Assembly (NCBI GenBank): GCA_040221055.1
Contig: JAVJVN010000022.1
Span: forward strand, 41,721-105,720
Reading direction: 5' to 3'
DNA from: Rhodothermales bacterium
GTDB taxonomy: Bacteria; Bacteroidota; Rhodothermia; Rhodothermales; UBA10348
Length of the DNA: 64,000 bases
Shown piece by piece: positions 9,484 to 19,381 of this stretch; the stretch's first letter is position 1, and every line of letters begins with the position of its first letter. A program made the translations under genes and the position numbers. Below the pieces are notes generated by a model. It had not been told where the DNA came from. It saw only the letters and a list, made by a program, of their open reading frames with translations, and did no database searches.

Positions 9484-10320
9484 ATGGAGAGTCTGCAACG
9501 CTTTGCATTGGTCGGATCGGGTGCGCTCGGGTCCCGGCTTGCAGCAGCGTTGGAAGAACGGGGTCTTGAGCAGACGCCCGATCCGGCCGACTCCGATGTG
9601 CTGTTCCTTTGCGTACCGGACGATGCCATCCAGGCCGTAGCGGAGCGGCTCGCTTCTCCGAAGGCCGATTGGACGGGCCGCACCGTGCTTCATACCTCCG
9701 GCGCCCACGATGCAGGCGTTCTTTCCAGTCTTGCCGACCGGGGTGCCGACACCGGGTCATTCCATCCGGTCCAGACGTTTCCGGCCGGAACCGTCTATCG
9801 CGCGGGCGAGGAGGATGCCCTGGCCTTGTTCAAAGGCATTGCGGTCGGCATTGAAGGCTCGCGTGGCGCAGTGGAGATGGGCGTGCATCTGGCGGGTGCG
9901 CTCCTTGCGGAGCCCGTCCTGCTGACATCCGATCAGAAAATCCTGTATCACACGGCATCGGTGATGGCCGGCAACTTCGCCATTGCGTTGTTGGCGGCGG
10001 CCGGGGACGTATGGGAGTCAGGCACGGCCGGCCAAGCCGATTTTGCACGTGCCCTGGGCCCGCTCGTGCAGAAATCCGTTGCCAATACGCTGGCCATGGG
10101 GCCTGAAGCCGCGCTCTCGGGCCCGGTGAGTCGCGGAGACATGAAGACCGTGGAGCGACAGATGCACGCGCTGTCCCAGGCAAGTCCCCATCTCTTGCCC
10201 CTGTATGGCGTGCTGGCTGTGGAAACCGTACACTTGGCCCAGAGGGCCGGACACCTCTCCGTGGGTCGGGCCGTCGAACTGTTGGACCTCATTCACTCCT
10301 TCCTGGCATCGGATGACTGA
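9484..10320 (+). CDS. Rossmann-like and DUF2520 domain protein
   Basis: 278 residues. The N-terminal Rossmann domain begins with LVGSGALGSRLAAAL, an NAD(P)-binding GxGxxG variant, followed by DVLFLCVPDDAIQAVAERL. The C-terminal DUF2520 helical domain starts around residue 130 (SDQKILYHTASVMAGNFAIALL) and contains LSGPVSRGDMKTVERQ. The architecture is that of 3-hydroxyisobutyrate/6-phosphogluconate dehydrogenase-like oxidoreductases, but no substrate has been fixed for the family. Its stop overlaps the next start by 8 bases (10313-10320), indicating coupling. Confidence 0.85.
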   Translation: MESLQRFALVGSGALGSRLAAALEERGLEQTPDPADSDVLFLCVPDDAIQAVAERLASPKADWTGRTVLHTSGAHDAGVLSSLADRGADTGSFHPVQTFPAGTVYRAGEEDALALFKGIAVGIEGSRGAVEMGVHLAGALLAEPVLLTSDQKILYHTASVMAGNFAIALLAAAGDVWESGTAGQADFARALGPLVQKSVANTLAMGPEAALSGPVSRGDMKTVERQMHALSQASPHLLPLYGVLAVETVHLAQRAGHLSVGRAVELLDLIHSFLASDD

Positions 10321-10762
10321 CGCCGCACATCGTCTGACGGACATCATAGAGAAAGTGGAGCGCCGGGATGCATCCTTCCATTCCGTCTGTGCCGTCATCA
10401 TGCAGGTGCTCATGAAGGTCCTCGCGGCGGAATCCATGGCTGCGACGGCCGCCATTTCCCTCGCACAGCGTGACCGCCTTCGAGGCATGAGTGCCGAGCT
10501 CCGTGACATGATAGACGTGCTGGCACCCTGGGTCCCGGGTGGTCCCCGCATGCCGCATCAAACCGTGTCTGAAACGTCCTGGTGGTATGCCCTGTCCGAG
10601 GCCATGCACCTGGTGGAGGACTCGGCGGAACAGCTATCGGTGGTGGTGGCCCGCCAGGAGAAGCGGGCCAATCTGCGGAACATGGCGGCCCAGGCCGTCC
10701 GGGTCCTTCGCGACCACTACAACATCCTGCTGGCCGAATCGAAGAACTTCCTGGATACCTGA
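10313..10762 (+). CDS. unrecognised small alpha-helical protein
   Basis: 149 residues from the ATG at 10313, which overlaps the DUF2520 stop. I do not recognise a family. The sequence is almost entirely helical by composition, with a central loop (LAPWVPGGPRMPHQTVSETSWW) and amphipathic helices on either side. There is no signal peptide, membrane segment or metal motif. It is conserved in frame and tightly packed in the MEMO-DUF2520-cyclophilin-lysS operon, so it is almost certainly translated. A cytoplasmic helical-bundle adaptor is only a guess. Confidence 0.6.
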   Translation: MTDAAHRLTDIIEKVERRDASFHSVCAVIMQVLMKVLAAESMAATAAISLAQRDRLRGMSAELRDMIDVLAPWVPGGPRMPHQTVSETSWWYALSEAMHLVEDSAEQLSVVVARQEKRANLRNMAAQAVRVLRDHYNILLAESKNFLDT

Positions 10763-10866
10763 GAGCAGAACAGGAAATCATGAAAACGGGTGGTCGGTAT
10801 GGGTTTTTACCTCGCTGCGCCCGATTCTGTGGAATTGCACCCAAGACAAAATCATCATCCAATACC

Positions 10867-11607
10867 ATGCGCCAGCTTCGACTCGCACCCCTGGTTTTCG
10901 CCACCATCCTGTTGGTTTCGGGCTGTTCGAAGGCCGATGTCGCACCGGAAAGCACCATGACTGACTATTACGAAATCGAAACCCGTTTCGGGACCATGAC
11001 CATCGGTTTGTACGATGCCACACCGCAGCATCGCGACAACTTCCGCAAGCTGGTCGAGGAAGGATTCTATGATGGTACCACGTTCCATCGCGTGATTGCC
11101 GGATTCATGGCGCAGGGCGGGGACCCGAACTCCAAGGATGACGACCCCATGAATGATGGTGCCGGTGGCCCGGGATATACCATTCCCGCTGAATTCAACA
11201 CGGAGTATTTCCACAAGAAGGGCGCCATCGCGGCCGCTCGTCAGGGGGACCAGGTCAATCCCACGCGCGCGTCCAGTGGCTCCCAGTTCTACATTGTACA
11301 CGGACAGGTGACGGACAGCGCCACACTCGGGCAGATGGAAGCCCAGATGCAAGCCATGGACTCCACGTTCGCCTTCTCGGATGCCGCAGTCGAGGCCTAC
11401 ACCACCGTTGGTGGCACCCCGTTCCTGGATTCCCAGTACACCGTGTTCGGAGAAGTGGTGGAAGGCATGGCCGTCCTCGACTCCCTGGCCACGACCGCGA
11501 CCGCCCGTTCCGCTGGCCGCCAGGTTCATCCGGCGCTGCAGGATCAGCCGGTTGAGAAGGTGGAAATGACGGTCCGTCATCTGCCCGATTATACCCCTTC
11601 CAACTGA
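10867..11607 (+). CDS. cyclophilin-type peptidyl-prolyl cis-trans isomerase, lipoprotein
   Basis: 246 residues. The ATG at 10867 was chosen over earlier in-frame starts because it begins a lipoprotein signal ([12 protein letters not shown]). The cyclophilin domain follows directly: [34 protein letters not shown] (catalytic-arginine region) and [11 protein letters not shown]. An insertion of about 45 residues after that block precedes the usual [16 protein letters not shown]. The protein should speed proline isomerisation of exported proteins outside the cytoplasmic membrane. The stop overlaps the lysS start (TGATG). Confidence 0.9.
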   Translation: MRQLRLAPLVFATILLVSGCSKADVAPESTMTDYYEIETRFGTMTIGLYDATPQHRDNFRKLVEEGFYDGTTFHRVIAGFMAQGGDPNSKDDDPMNDGAGGPGYTIPAEFNTEYFHKKGAIAAARQGDQVNPTRASSGSQFYIVHGQVTDSATLGQMEAQMQAMDSTFAFSDAAVEAYTTVGGTPFLDSQYTVFGEVVEGMAVLDSLATTATARSAGRQVHPALQDQPVEKVEMTVRHLPDYTPSN

Positions 11608-13133
11608 TGGCACGGACGTACTCGGAGCAGGAACGCATCCGCAGGGACGCAAGACAAGCCCTGGAAGACGGTGGCATCCAGCCGTATGCGTACTCCTGGG
11701 ACCTGTCGCATCATACCACGGACATCCTTGAGACGTTCGACGATGCCGTGCACGGGGTGACCGACGACCAGGCACCGCGCGAGCGGATGGATGTGTCCAT
11801 TGCCGGCAGGATCATGTCGCGCCGCATCATGGGCAAGGCGGCGTTCATGCACATCCAGGATGACCGTGGACAGATCCAGGTATACATCCGACGGGACGAC
11901 CTGCCGGAGGGGTTCTACAACGAGGTGTTCAAGCGCCACCTGGATATCGGTGACATTGTCGGTGTGAAGGGCTTTGCCTTCCGGACGAAGATGGGCGAGG
12001 TGTCGGTCCATGCCGAAGCGCTCAGCCTGCTGTCCAAATCGCTCCGGCCCTTGCCGGTAGTCAAGGAAACCAACGGGCAGGTCTTCAATGAGGTCACCGA
12101 CAAGGAATTCCGGTATCGACAACGGTATGTGGACCTGATCGTGAATCCCGAGGTCCGGGATGTATTCCGGCAGCGGGCCCGACTCATTTCCGGGATGCGC
12201 GCGTTCCTGGATGCGCAGGGATACATTGAAGTGGAAACGCCCGCATTGCAGCCCATGTACGGTGGTGCGGCAGCCCGGCCCTTCAAGACCCACCACAATG
12301 CGCTGGACATGCCACTCTTCCTGCGCATTGCCGATGAGCTTTATCTGAAGCGGTTGATCGTGGGCGGATTCGAAGGCGTCTATGAGATCGCCAAGGATTT
12401 CCGGAATGAGGGCCTGTCCCGGTTCCACAATCCCGAATTCACCATGATGGAACTGTACGTAGCGTACAAGGACTACCGGTGGATGATGGAGTTGGTGGAG
12501 GAATTGATTGAGCACCTGGCGGAGTTGCTGCACGGAACGACCGAGGTGCCGGTCGGGGAAAATGTGATCTCGTTCCGGCGTCCCTGGAAACGGATCCCGT
12601 TGCTGGATGCCATCCAGGAACGGACGGGGCATGACCTCCGGGGCAAGGACCGGGAGGATATTGCCGAGGCGGCCCGTGCGCTCGGCCTCGAAATTGATGA
12701 CACCATGGGAGCCGGGAAGCTCATAGACGAGATCTTCGGCACCTTCGTGGAACCGCATCTCATCCAGCCCACGTTCATTACGGACTACCCGGTCGAACTC
12801 AGCCCGCTGGCCAAACGCCATCGCACGGAAGAGGGCCTCGTCGAGCGATTCGAGGCGATCGTCAACGGGAAGGAGCTCTGCAACGCGTTTTCCGAGTTGA
12901 ACGACCCGGACGATCAGCGCCGTCGTTTCGAGGATCAGGTAGCGCTCGGCGTCCGGGGAGACAAAGAGGCCATGCAGCTGGATGAGGACTACCTCCGCGC
13001 GCTGGAATACGGCATGCCTCCGACAGCCGGACTCGGTATTGGCGTGGACCGTCTGGCCATGCTGCTTACCGGTCAGGACTCCATCCGGGATGTCATCCTG
13101 TTTCCGTTGCTGCGGCCCGACGCAGCCGAGTAG
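11607..13133 (+). CDS. lysS: lysyl-tRNA synthetase, class II
   Basis: 508 residues, normal length. An N-terminal OB-fold anticodon-binding domain ([20 protein letters not shown]) is followed by the class II catalytic core. Motif 2 is visible as [20 protein letters not shown] and motif 3 as [15 protein letters not shown]. It charges tRNA-Lys in the cytoplasm. It is the last gene of the operon starting at 8692, with a 1-base stop/start overlap with the cyclophilin gene. The 211 bases that follow have no gene and no obvious terminator hairpin. Confidence 0.97.
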   Translation: MARTYSEQERIRRDARQALEDGGIQPYAYSWDLSHHTTDILETFDDAVHGVTDDQAPRERMDVSIAGRIMSRRIMGKAAFMHIQDDRGQIQVYIRRDDLPEGFYNEVFKRHLDIGDIVGVKGFAFRTKMGEVSVHAEALSLLSKSLRPLPVVKETNGQVFNEVTDKEFRYRQRYVDLIVNPEVRDVFRQRARLISGMRAFLDAQGYIEVETPALQPMYGGAAARPFKTHHNALDMPLFLRIADELYLKRLIVGGFEGVYEIAKDFRNEGLSRFHNPEFTMMELYVAYKDYRWMMELVEELIEHLAELLHGTTEVPVGENVISFRRPWKRIPLLDAIQERTGHDLRGKDREDIAEAARALGLEIDDTMGAGKLIDEIFGTFVEPHLIQPTFITDYPVELSPLAKRHRTEEGLVERFEAIVNGKELCNAFSELNDPDDQRRRFEDQVALGVRGDKEAMQLDEDYLRALEYGMPPTAGLGIGVDRLAMLLTGQDSIRDVILFPLLRPDAAE

Positions 13134-13344
13134 CCTGCGCTGCGTTGTCCGCATGGGGTGTTCTCGATTTGGGACTCGGACAGACGACAGCCGGACCCCG
13201 TTTCGCGGGCCTTCAGACGGCTCAACGGGCTGGAATGGCGCTTGCCCGGAAAAATGAGGTTTCCCTGCGGGTTTTTCTGTCCGCTCCTGCGGGTTTGGCA
13301 CTGTATTGGCAGAGGTCCGGGCAACCCATTCCCCGTTGCCATTC

Positions 13345-15660
13345 ATGTCCCTGGACGCTCTTCTTACGTTTGTTTCGAATGCCGCCGGCCCGTCCGAGCC
13401 GGAGCAGGAATTGGCTTTTGTTGAAGCCGACGCCTCCGGACGTGTCATCAGCCTGAACCCCCAGGCCCGTCTGGCCTGGAATTGGCGGGCCGGGACGTCG
13501 TTGCCGACAGAGATTTGTCTGGCCATGGCCGACCTGCCAGCCGACGAACCCACGGACCTGCCCATTGCCCAGGACGGCCTGCGCCTCAGGGCCATGGCCA
13601 AAGAGGGCGGAGACGGATGGTTCATAGTCGGCTACGCTCACGGCGGAGCGCATCCGTCGGGCGCCGACCTCCAGCCGTCCGTCGCATCGTTCCCGAACCC
13701 GTCTCCCCGAACGAATCGAACCGGACAGCCCGGGCGTCATGATCTCATGGACCGCCTGCCGGGACCGGCCATGCGGCTGGGTGCGTCGGGATTGGCCTCC
13801 TACGTGAATCAAGGTGCAGCCCGCGCACTGGGAGAGGAGGGACCGTCCTTGCTCGGTCGTCCCGCGCTTGCGGAGATCCTGCACAGCGAGGATCGTTGGA
13901 AAATCGCCGAGTTGATGGAAGTCGCCGCCGGAAACGGGGCAGCCCAGTCGGCGGTCCGGTACGGCCGGGATGCACGACACGGCATCCTGCACGTGGTACA
14001 GGATCCGGAAGGGGCCTACGATGTCCTGATTGTGGATACGTCCGATGACCGGCCCGGTACGGATGCGGTCCGTCATGCACTCCGTGAGCTCGCCACATCG
14101 TGCGCCGATCCATGGATGTTCCGCGACGGCGCCCTGCAGATCCTGGAAACCGAACTCGAACTCCGGTCTGCCGTGCTCTATGTGCGTTCACCCGGCGGCC
14201 AGGACCTGGTCCGGGTGGGGCATTCGGCGGCCGGGACGGATTCCCTGTCGGCTGCAGCGGTTGCTCCCTTCATGGAGCGGGGCGGTATGGGAACGCCCAC
14301 CCGACCGGCCGCACCGGCCTGGACCGCTCCGGTGCGTGACAACGGGACCTGGATAGGCGTTCTTGTCCTGGAATGGCCGCCTGACCGGACCCTGCCCACG
14401 GCCCAATCCCTGGACGAATTGGCCGGACTGTTCGAAAGCCTGTACTCATGGATCCAGGTGGGCGTCCGGTATCGGACGTCGGTCAACGCGATCGACGATG
14501 CCCTTTTCGGATTTTCCTTCAGTCCGGACGAACAGCGCATCTATCATTTTGCAACGCACCAGATCGAGCAGCTGACCGGACGCTCCGTGGCCCTGCTGAC
14601 TTCCGGTCAATTGGATTGGACGACGTCCATCGTGGTACCCGAGGACGCATCCCTGGTCCGGGCCCACAACAAGAACCTGCTTGCCGGGAATGAAAGCCGG
14701 ATCACCTATCGTGTCCACCATACAGACGGATCGGTCCGGTGGCTGCGGGAGCATGCCACGCCCCAGGTGGAAGCTTCGGGGCATCTGTCCATCAACGGTA
14801 TGCTGGCCGATGTGACGGAGCAGAAAACGGCCGAGATGGTGTTGGTCCAGGCCAAGCGGGAGGCCGAACTGGCCGCGCGCGCCAAGACCTCCTTCATTGC
14901 TACAATGAGCCATGAAATCCGTACGCCGCTCGGCGCGGTGAACGGGTTTGCCCAATTGCTTCAGCGTGAAATGGAGGAGTTCGAAGAGGAGTTGGGAGAG
15001 GACCTGCCCGAGCAGATCCACGAGTTCGTGGCCGCTATCGGGGACCGCTCCCAGAAATTGCTTTCGCTCGTCCACGACCTGTTCGAATTGTCGAACCTTG
15101 AAATGGGGCAGACCACTGTCCAGCAGACATCCGTGAACATCGCCCCCATCCTGCAGCGCGTTGCGGACAGGCTGGAGCCGCTGGTGGCCGATCGGCCCGT
15201 GGATCTCCGCCTGGAAATGAACGCCTCGCGCTACCTGGTTTCAGGAGATGCGCGGCGCATTGAGCAGGTCTTCGAAAACCTGGCGTCCAATGCAGCCAAG
15301 TTCACCGAAGAGGGCGAAATCGTTTTCGAAGTCTTGGATGCGTCCAGTGAAATCGAAATCCGGTTGCGCGATACCGGCGTCGGGATTTCCGACGATTACC
15401 GGGATGAACTCTTCGATGCGTTCTCCCAGGAAGAGGACTGGAAAAACCGGCGATTCGAGGGGACCGGTCTCGGTCTGGCACTCGTCAAGCGCTTGCTGAC
15501 CCTCATGGGCGGGCGGATTTCGGTCGAGAGCGAGAAGGGCGCAGGATCCACGTTCATTGTCCGTCTGCCGAAAGCGGAGGCGGAGGAGGACGGCGATCGT
15601 CCGGCCCGGACGTCGACGGCCGCTCCCGGTTGGCCTGAGCGATTCGGACATTCCGCTTGA
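13345..15660 (+). CDS. hybrid-sensing histidine kinase (GAF-like, PAS, HisKA, HATPase)
   Basis: 771 residues from the ATG at 13345. No transmembrane segment is evident, so it is probably a soluble sensor. Order: a divergent N-terminal PAS-like region (about 1-230), a GAF-like region (about 240-370), a PAS fold with PAC motif (about 385-510; HHTDGSVRWLREHATP), HisKA with phospho-acceptor His in ATMSHEIRTPLGAVN at about residue 523, then HATPase with N box NLASNAAKF, DTGVGIS and GTGLGLALVK. No receiver domain and no response regulator next door, so it is an orphan kinase. The last 107 bases overlap queG on the other strand, past the ATPase domain. Confidence 0.88.
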   Translation: MSLDALLTFVSNAAGPSEPEQELAFVEADASGRVISLNPQARLAWNWRAGTSLPTEICLAMADLPADEPTDLPIAQDGLRLRAMAKEGGDGWFIVGYAHGGAHPSGADLQPSVASFPNPSPRTNRTGQPGRHDLMDRLPGPAMRLGASGLASYVNQGAARALGEEGPSLLGRPALAEILHSEDRWKIAELMEVAAGNGAAQSAVRYGRDARHGILHVVQDPEGAYDVLIVDTSDDRPGTDAVRHALRELATSCADPWMFRDGALQILETELELRSAVLYVRSPGGQDLVRVGHSAAGTDSLSAAAVAPFMERGGMGTPTRPAAPAWTAPVRDNGTWIGVLVLEWPPDRTLPTAQSLDELAGLFESLYSWIQVGVRYRTSVNAIDDALFGFSFSPDEQRIYHFATHQIEQLTGRSVALLTSGQLDWTTSIVVPEDASLVRAHNKNLLAGNESRITYRVHHTDGSVRWLREHATPQVEASGHLSINGMLADVTEQKTAEMVLVQAKREAELAARAKTSFIATMSHEIRTPLGAVNGFAQLLQREMEEFEEELGEDLPEQIHEFVAAIGDRSQKLLSLVHDLFELSNLEMGQTTVQQTSVNIAPILQRVADRLEPLVADRPVDLRLEMNASRYLVSGDARRIEQVFENLASNAAKFTEEGEIVFEVLDASSEIEIRLRDTGVGISDDYRDELFDAFSQEEDWKNRRFEGTGLGLALVKRLLTLMGGRISVESEKGAGSTFIVRLPKAEAEEDGDRPARTSTAAPGWPERFGHSA

Positions 15661-16570
15661 ATCCGTCCAGCTTGGCCCGCTTCACCGGGCTGTACCTGAA
15701 CCGTTCCCGGAACGTCTCCAGGTCGAGTTCTTCCCATTCGTCGAGGGGTGTCGTGGTCGTGCCGGGGCGTACGGTGTAGCGTGATTCCCGGGTTTCCTTG
15801 CGGAACTTGTTCCACGGGCAGACCTCCTGGCAGATGTCGCATCCAAAAATCCAGTTGTCGTGCCCGGCAGCGATGTCGGACGGAATGTCATCTCCCCGGT
15901 GCTCAATGGTGGTGTAGGAAATGCACCGATTGGCGTCCACGGCATACGGTCGGTAGATGGCCTGCGTCGGACAGGCATCCAGGCAGCGCGTACAGGATCC
16001 GCAATAGTCTGTGGCCGGGTCGTCAGGGGGAAGGTCCAGATCCACGATCAGTTCGCCTATGAAGAACCAGGAGCCGCTCTCCCGGCGCAGCAGATTCGTG
16101 TGCTTGCCAATCCATCCCAGTCCCGACCGTTGCGCCCAGGCCTTGTCCATGACCGGTGCCGAGTCGGTGAAGGCCCGGCCTTCTACCGGTCCCGCCTCTT
16201 CACGCAGGCACTCGAACAGTTCGTAGAGCCTGTCCTTGACCACGATGTGATAGTCCTCTCCGACGGCATACCGGCTTATCCGTCCCAGGGCCGGGTCAGA
16301 GGGAGGTGAGGCCTCTTCCTGGTAATACGTATGCAGGACCGAGATGACGGATCGTGCGCCGTGGACGAGACGCCGGGGGTCAATCCGTTTTTCGTAGTGT
16401 CCCGTCATCCAGTTCATGCTGGCATGGCGTCCCTCCAGGAGCCACGCATCGAGCCTGCGTGCCTCGTCGTCCAGACGGACCGCACGCGACACGCCACATG
16501 CCTCGAATCCGAGGCGTGCGGCGTGTTGTTTGAGAGCGGATTTTATGGCAGCCGGATTGGCGGGTGGCAT
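15554..16570 (-). CDS. queG: epoxyqueuosine reductase
   Basis: 338 residues from the ATG at 16570, preferred because the sequence MPPANPAAIKSALKQHAARLGF matches the family N-terminus. QueG reduces epoxyqueuosine to queuosine in tRNA, using cobalamin and two [4Fe-4S] clusters. Visible signatures are RYAVGEDYH, the DSAPVMDKAWAQRSGLGWIGKHTN block, and two cysteine sets (CGSCTRCLDACP and FGCDICQEVCPWN). The C-terminal tail is proline-rich and lies in the 107-base overlap with the histidine kinase gene. Confidence 0.94.
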   Translation of the reverse strand: MPPANPAAIKSALKQHAARLGFEACGVSRAVRLDDEARRLDAWLLEGRHASMNWMTGHYEKRIDPRRLVHGARSVISVLHTYYQEEASPPSDPALGRISRYAVGEDYHIVVKDRLYELFECLREEAGPVEGRAFTDSAPVMDKAWAQRSGLGWIGKHTNLLRRESGSWFFIGELIVDLDLPPDDPATDYCGSCTRCLDACPTQAIYRPYAVDANRCISYTTIEHRGDDIPSDIAAGHDNWIFGCDICQEVCPWNKFRKETRESRYTVRPGTTTTPLDEWEELDLETFRERFRYSPVKRAKLDGFKRNVRIAQANRERPSTSGPDDRRPPPPPLSADGQ

Positions 16571-16628
16571 TGCAGGGTAGCACACGTTGAGAAGGTGTAC
16601 GCCCTTAACCCGGGACCGTGGACGGGGT

Positions 16629-17768
16629 TCAGAACAGGAGTCGCGAACAATCGAAGGGCGAGCTGTCCACGCGTCGGTTGTCCCGGCAACCCTGGCCATC
16701 CTTGCCCTTGGGGCAGGTGATGGTGTCCCTGGAGGCGTTAACGGTAAACCGCTCGGCGCTCAGTCCGGCATTCAGGTAGTACGTGTAGACGACCTCGGCG
16801 CGTTGGCGGGCAATCCGGAGCGCATATACATCGGCCGCATCGGAGTCGGTGTATCCGGTGATGGTCACACAGCACGTGGGATTCAGCCGGAGTGCCTCGA
16901 CGTTCTCGTCCAGCAGGCGACGGGCCTCCTCGTCCAGTTCCGTGGACTGGTACGCGAAATAAATGCTGTTCAGGTCCACCAGCGTACACACCTTCACGGT
17001 TCTGGGCAGCGGTGGCGTATAGGCCGGGACATCCAGCGGCGGAGGCACGGCGGGCGGCGGCGGGGCCCCTTTCTTGAACGGATTGTTCACGCACACGCGC
17101 AGTCCGCCCATGACCAGCGATGTGTTGTGTGGATGATACGTGCTCTCGTTGCGGAAGACGTAGTTCATGTCCCAGCGATAACTCGCCTCGGCGAAGGCCG
17201 ATACGCAGCCGTTGAAGGCGACGTCTATACCGATGCCGACCGGCATGTGATACACCGAACGTTCCGGGCCGGGGACGCCGATGCCCGGAAGGTCAACAGC
17301 GTTCTTTGTCGAACCGAACGTATCGGCCAGCGTGCCGCCGAACCCGGTGAAGATGTACGGAAGGACGCGGCTTTTGGAGCCTTTCCGGAGCGTCATCACG
17401 ATTTCCGATTCAAACAGCAGAATGTCCTGTGTCAGGAATTCGTTCAGGCCGTCTTCTCCGACCAGCTTCTTGCCATCCCGGGTGTCAAAATTGGTGAACA
17501 GGACCATGCCCCGGAAAAAGAACCGGTCCGTGGTAATGGGGAAGGAGCCCAGGAAAACGAGGGCGGGGTCGTGCTCCCGGACGAAATTGCTGCGGCTGCG
17601 GGGCCGGCGAAGATCGATGGGACCATGGAACGTGAACAGGCCGGCGGCCACACCGAGGTGGGCCCGCGAATCGCGGAATTGGTTGCTCTGCGCGCGTACG
17701 GGTTCCGTGGGCGCGAGTGCCAAGAGGGCGATCAAGCCTGCCAGGCCTATGGTCCAGAGGTGTTTCAT
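16629..17768 (-). CDS. OmpA family outer-membrane protein
   Basis: 379 residues from the ATG at 17768, with a Sec signal ending in VRA-Q. Residues of about 30-240 look like an outer-membrane beta-barrel (alternating aromatic strands, SYRWDMNYVF). A proline-rich linker (PPPPAVPPPLDVP) follows, then a C-terminal OmpA-like domain with YFAYQSTELDEEARRLL and ITGYTDSDAADVYALRIARQRAEVV, the peptidoglycan-binding segment. It probably anchors the outer membrane to the wall. A CPKGKDGQGCRDNRRVD cysteine-containing tail is unusual. The neighbour at 17933 is another OmpA protein. Confidence 0.85.
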   Translation of the reverse strand: MKHLWTIGLAGLIALLALAPTEPVRAQSNQFRDSRAHLGVAAGLFTFHGPIDLRRPRSRSNFVREHDPALVFLGSFPITTDRFFFRGMVLFTNFDTRDGKKLVGEDGLNEFLTQDILLFESEIVMTLRKGSKSRVLPYIFTGFGGTLADTFGSTKNAVDLPGIGVPGPERSVYHMPVGIGIDVAFNGCVSAFAEASYRWDMNYVFRNESTYHPHNTSLVMGGLRVCVNNPFKKGAPPPPAVPPPLDVPAYTPPLPRTVKVCTLVDLNSIYFAYQSTELDEEARRLLDENVEALRLNPTCCVTITGYTDSDAADVYALRIARQRAEVVYTYYLNAGLSAERFTVNASRDTITCPKGKDGQGCRDNRRVDSSPFDCSRLLF

Positions 17769-17857
17769 GCTTCGGATATCGTCCGCTTTTGCCATTACTC
17801 AAGTCGGCTGCGCGGTTTCTGTCCACGGAGGTCGATGACCGCCTCGCTTCTGAGGGC

Positions 17858-17892
17858 AAAAAAAAGAGGGGGCGGCCGCAGGCCGCCCCCTC
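17858..17892 (-). terminator. Rho-independent terminator after the PKD/OmpA gene
   Basis: A perfect 12-bp stem (17866-17877 with 17881-17892) closes a 3-base loop. On the minus strand it is followed directly by a run of eight U residues (A run at 17858-17865 on the plus strand). It lies 40 bases after the stop at 17933, so it ends transcription of that gene. Confidence 0.9.
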
Positions 17893-17932
17893 CAAAGAAT
17901 CAAGGGAATCGTTCTGGGTCCCTCGGCACGTC

Positions 17933-18868
17933 TTACCGAACGATGATCGTGTCCACGCGACGGTACTGCGCGAGGCCTTCCTTCTTGCTCGTCACGCCTT
18001 CTGCGCGGCCCTGGCCGATGGTGACCATGCGGTTGGCGGAGACACCGTTTCCGGCGTAGAACTGCTCAACGGCACGGGCACGGTCTTCGGAGAGTTCCTG
18101 TGCACGACGCTCACCAGGGGCGGCGACGCCCTCCAGGCGAACGTTCATGTTCGGGCACTCGTTCAGGATTTCCAGGTTGTCGGACAGCGCGGCGCGTGCC
18201 TCATCCGTAAGGACGCTCGAGTTGCTGGCGAACAGCGCCGGGCTGAGCTCCGTGACTTCACGGCAGATGGCGGCCTCGTACATGGCGACAGACAGGGACA
18301 TGGTGCGGGAATCCGTGCCGTAGGCATTCGAAACTTCCAGCGATACCGTGTAGGTGCCCGGGCTGCGGAACGTGTGGCTCGGGGACATGGCCGTGCTGGT
18401 CGTGCCATCGCCCATGGACCAGCTGTAGCTGACCGGGGCATCGCCCGTGGTGGTGGCCGAGAACGTTACGCTCGTTTCCGTGTCGGGGCTCATGTTGCTG
18501 GCACGCATGCCGGTGATGGCGGCCGGATTCATGTCGGCAACCACGACGCGGGCCGTAGCGACATCACTCGATTTGCCCTTGCGATTCGTGGCCGTGGCAG
18601 ACACATTGTACGTGCCGGCCGCATTGAACGCATGCTGCGTGCTGGCTCCGGCAGCCGTTGCATTGTCACCGAAGGCCCAGCTGACCGTGACCGGCTGCTT
18701 GGCATCTTCGTTCGTGGTTACACTGAACGTACCGGCGGTACCCGTCTTCAGGGTATCGGGTGCAGAGAGTGCCGAGATTTCAACCGGTACGCTCTTGCAG
18801 CCGGTCATGAAAACGCCGACGACCAGTGCTGCCAGAAGGAGCGTGGAAGAGGAAAATTTGTTGGCCAT
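17933..18868 (-). CDS. PKD-domain OmpA family lipoprotein
   Basis: 311 residues from the ATG at 18868, with a lipoprotein signal (LLAALVVGVFMTGC). Two PKD domains follow (about 30-115 and 120-200), each with the hallmark VSWAFGDN / YSWSMGDG and HTF-or-HAF-xxxGTY motif. The C-terminal OmpA domain (about 215-311) includes FASNSSVLTDEARAALSDNLEIL and LSEDRARAVEQFY. It is an outer-membrane lipoprotein likely to bridge to peptidoglycan and to present PKD modules. It has its own strong terminator, so it is not simply read into the OmpA gene that follows. Confidence 0.87.
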   Translation of the reverse strand: MANKFSSSTLLLAALVVGVFMTGCKSVPVEISALSAPDTLKTGTAGTFSVTTNEDAKQPVTVSWAFGDNATAAGASTQHAFNAAGTYNVSATATNRKGKSSDVATARVVVADMNPAAITGMRASNMSPDTETSVTFSATTTGDAPVSYSWSMGDGTTSTAMSPSHTFRSPGTYTVSLEVSNAYGTDSRTMSLSVAMYEAAICREVTELSPALFASNSSVLTDEARAALSDNLEILNECPNMNVRLEGVAAPGERRAQELSEDRARAVEQFYAGNGVSANRMVTIGQGRAEGVTSKKEGLAQYRRVDTIIVR

Positions 18869-18988
18869 GACAGAAATCCGATGAATGGGATCGATGGGAG
18901 GTAAACCGATGCCGCGGAAGGCATCAGGCGCGTGCACGCGACAAGATACCGGAAAAAAGGAATTCCGGTTCCTGCGCATGCACTGAAT

Positions 18989-19243
18989 TCAGGCGAGGCT
19001 CTTGACGAACTTGTCCAGGCTGCTCTTCTTGTTCGCGGCGGCATTCTTGTGGATGATCCCTTTGCGGGCCATCCGGTCCAGATAGGACTTCACAGAAACC
19101 AACAGCGTCGTCGCCTCGGCCGGGCTCTCCGTTTCGCGAAGCTTCTTGATCATGGTACGCATGCGACTGCGGTGGATTCGGTTGCGCTCGCGGCGGACTT
19201 CGCTCTGGCGGACGCGCTTGATGGCGGACTTGTGCTGGGGCAT
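18989..19243 (-). CDS. rpsT: 30S ribosomal protein S20
   Basis: 84 residues, normal length, with the typical start MPQHKSAIKRVRQSEVRRERN and the conserved AARKGIIHKNAAANKKSSL-like C-terminal part. S20 binds 16S rRNA in the 30S subunit body. It is monocistronic in appearance, with a good promoter just upstream on the minus strand (19294-19322). It lies head-to-head with the M23 peptidase gene. Confidence 0.97.
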   Translation of the reverse strand: MPQHKSAIKRVRQSEVRRERNRIHRSRMRTMIKKLRETESPAEATTLLVSVKSYLDRMARKGIIHKNAAANKKSSLDKFVKSLA

Positions 19244-19293
19244 GACAGTGACGTGGGACTGTGGGAATCGGGTTGATATTCAATCAGCCCAAT

Positions 19294-19322
19294 AAAATAC
19301 GACTTCTTGACCTTGGGGTCAA
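19294..19322 (-). promoter_or_regulatory. sigma-70-like promoter of rpsT
   Basis: On the minus strand TTGACC (19317-19322) and TATTTT (19294-19299) are separated by exactly 17 bases, close to the primary sigma-factor consensus. They lie about 50 bases before the rpsT start. This is a pattern match only. Confidence 0.5.
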
Positions 19323-19381
19323 TTGTGGCGGAACCGCCCGAAGGTCATTCCGTTCGCCGAAAAACCCTTGTTTCGAGCGGC

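Noticed and set aside
18942..18975. Hairpin accggaa/ttccggt after rpsT as a terminator
   Set aside because: Stem is only 7 bp with a T-rich loop and no U tract after it; too weak to call.
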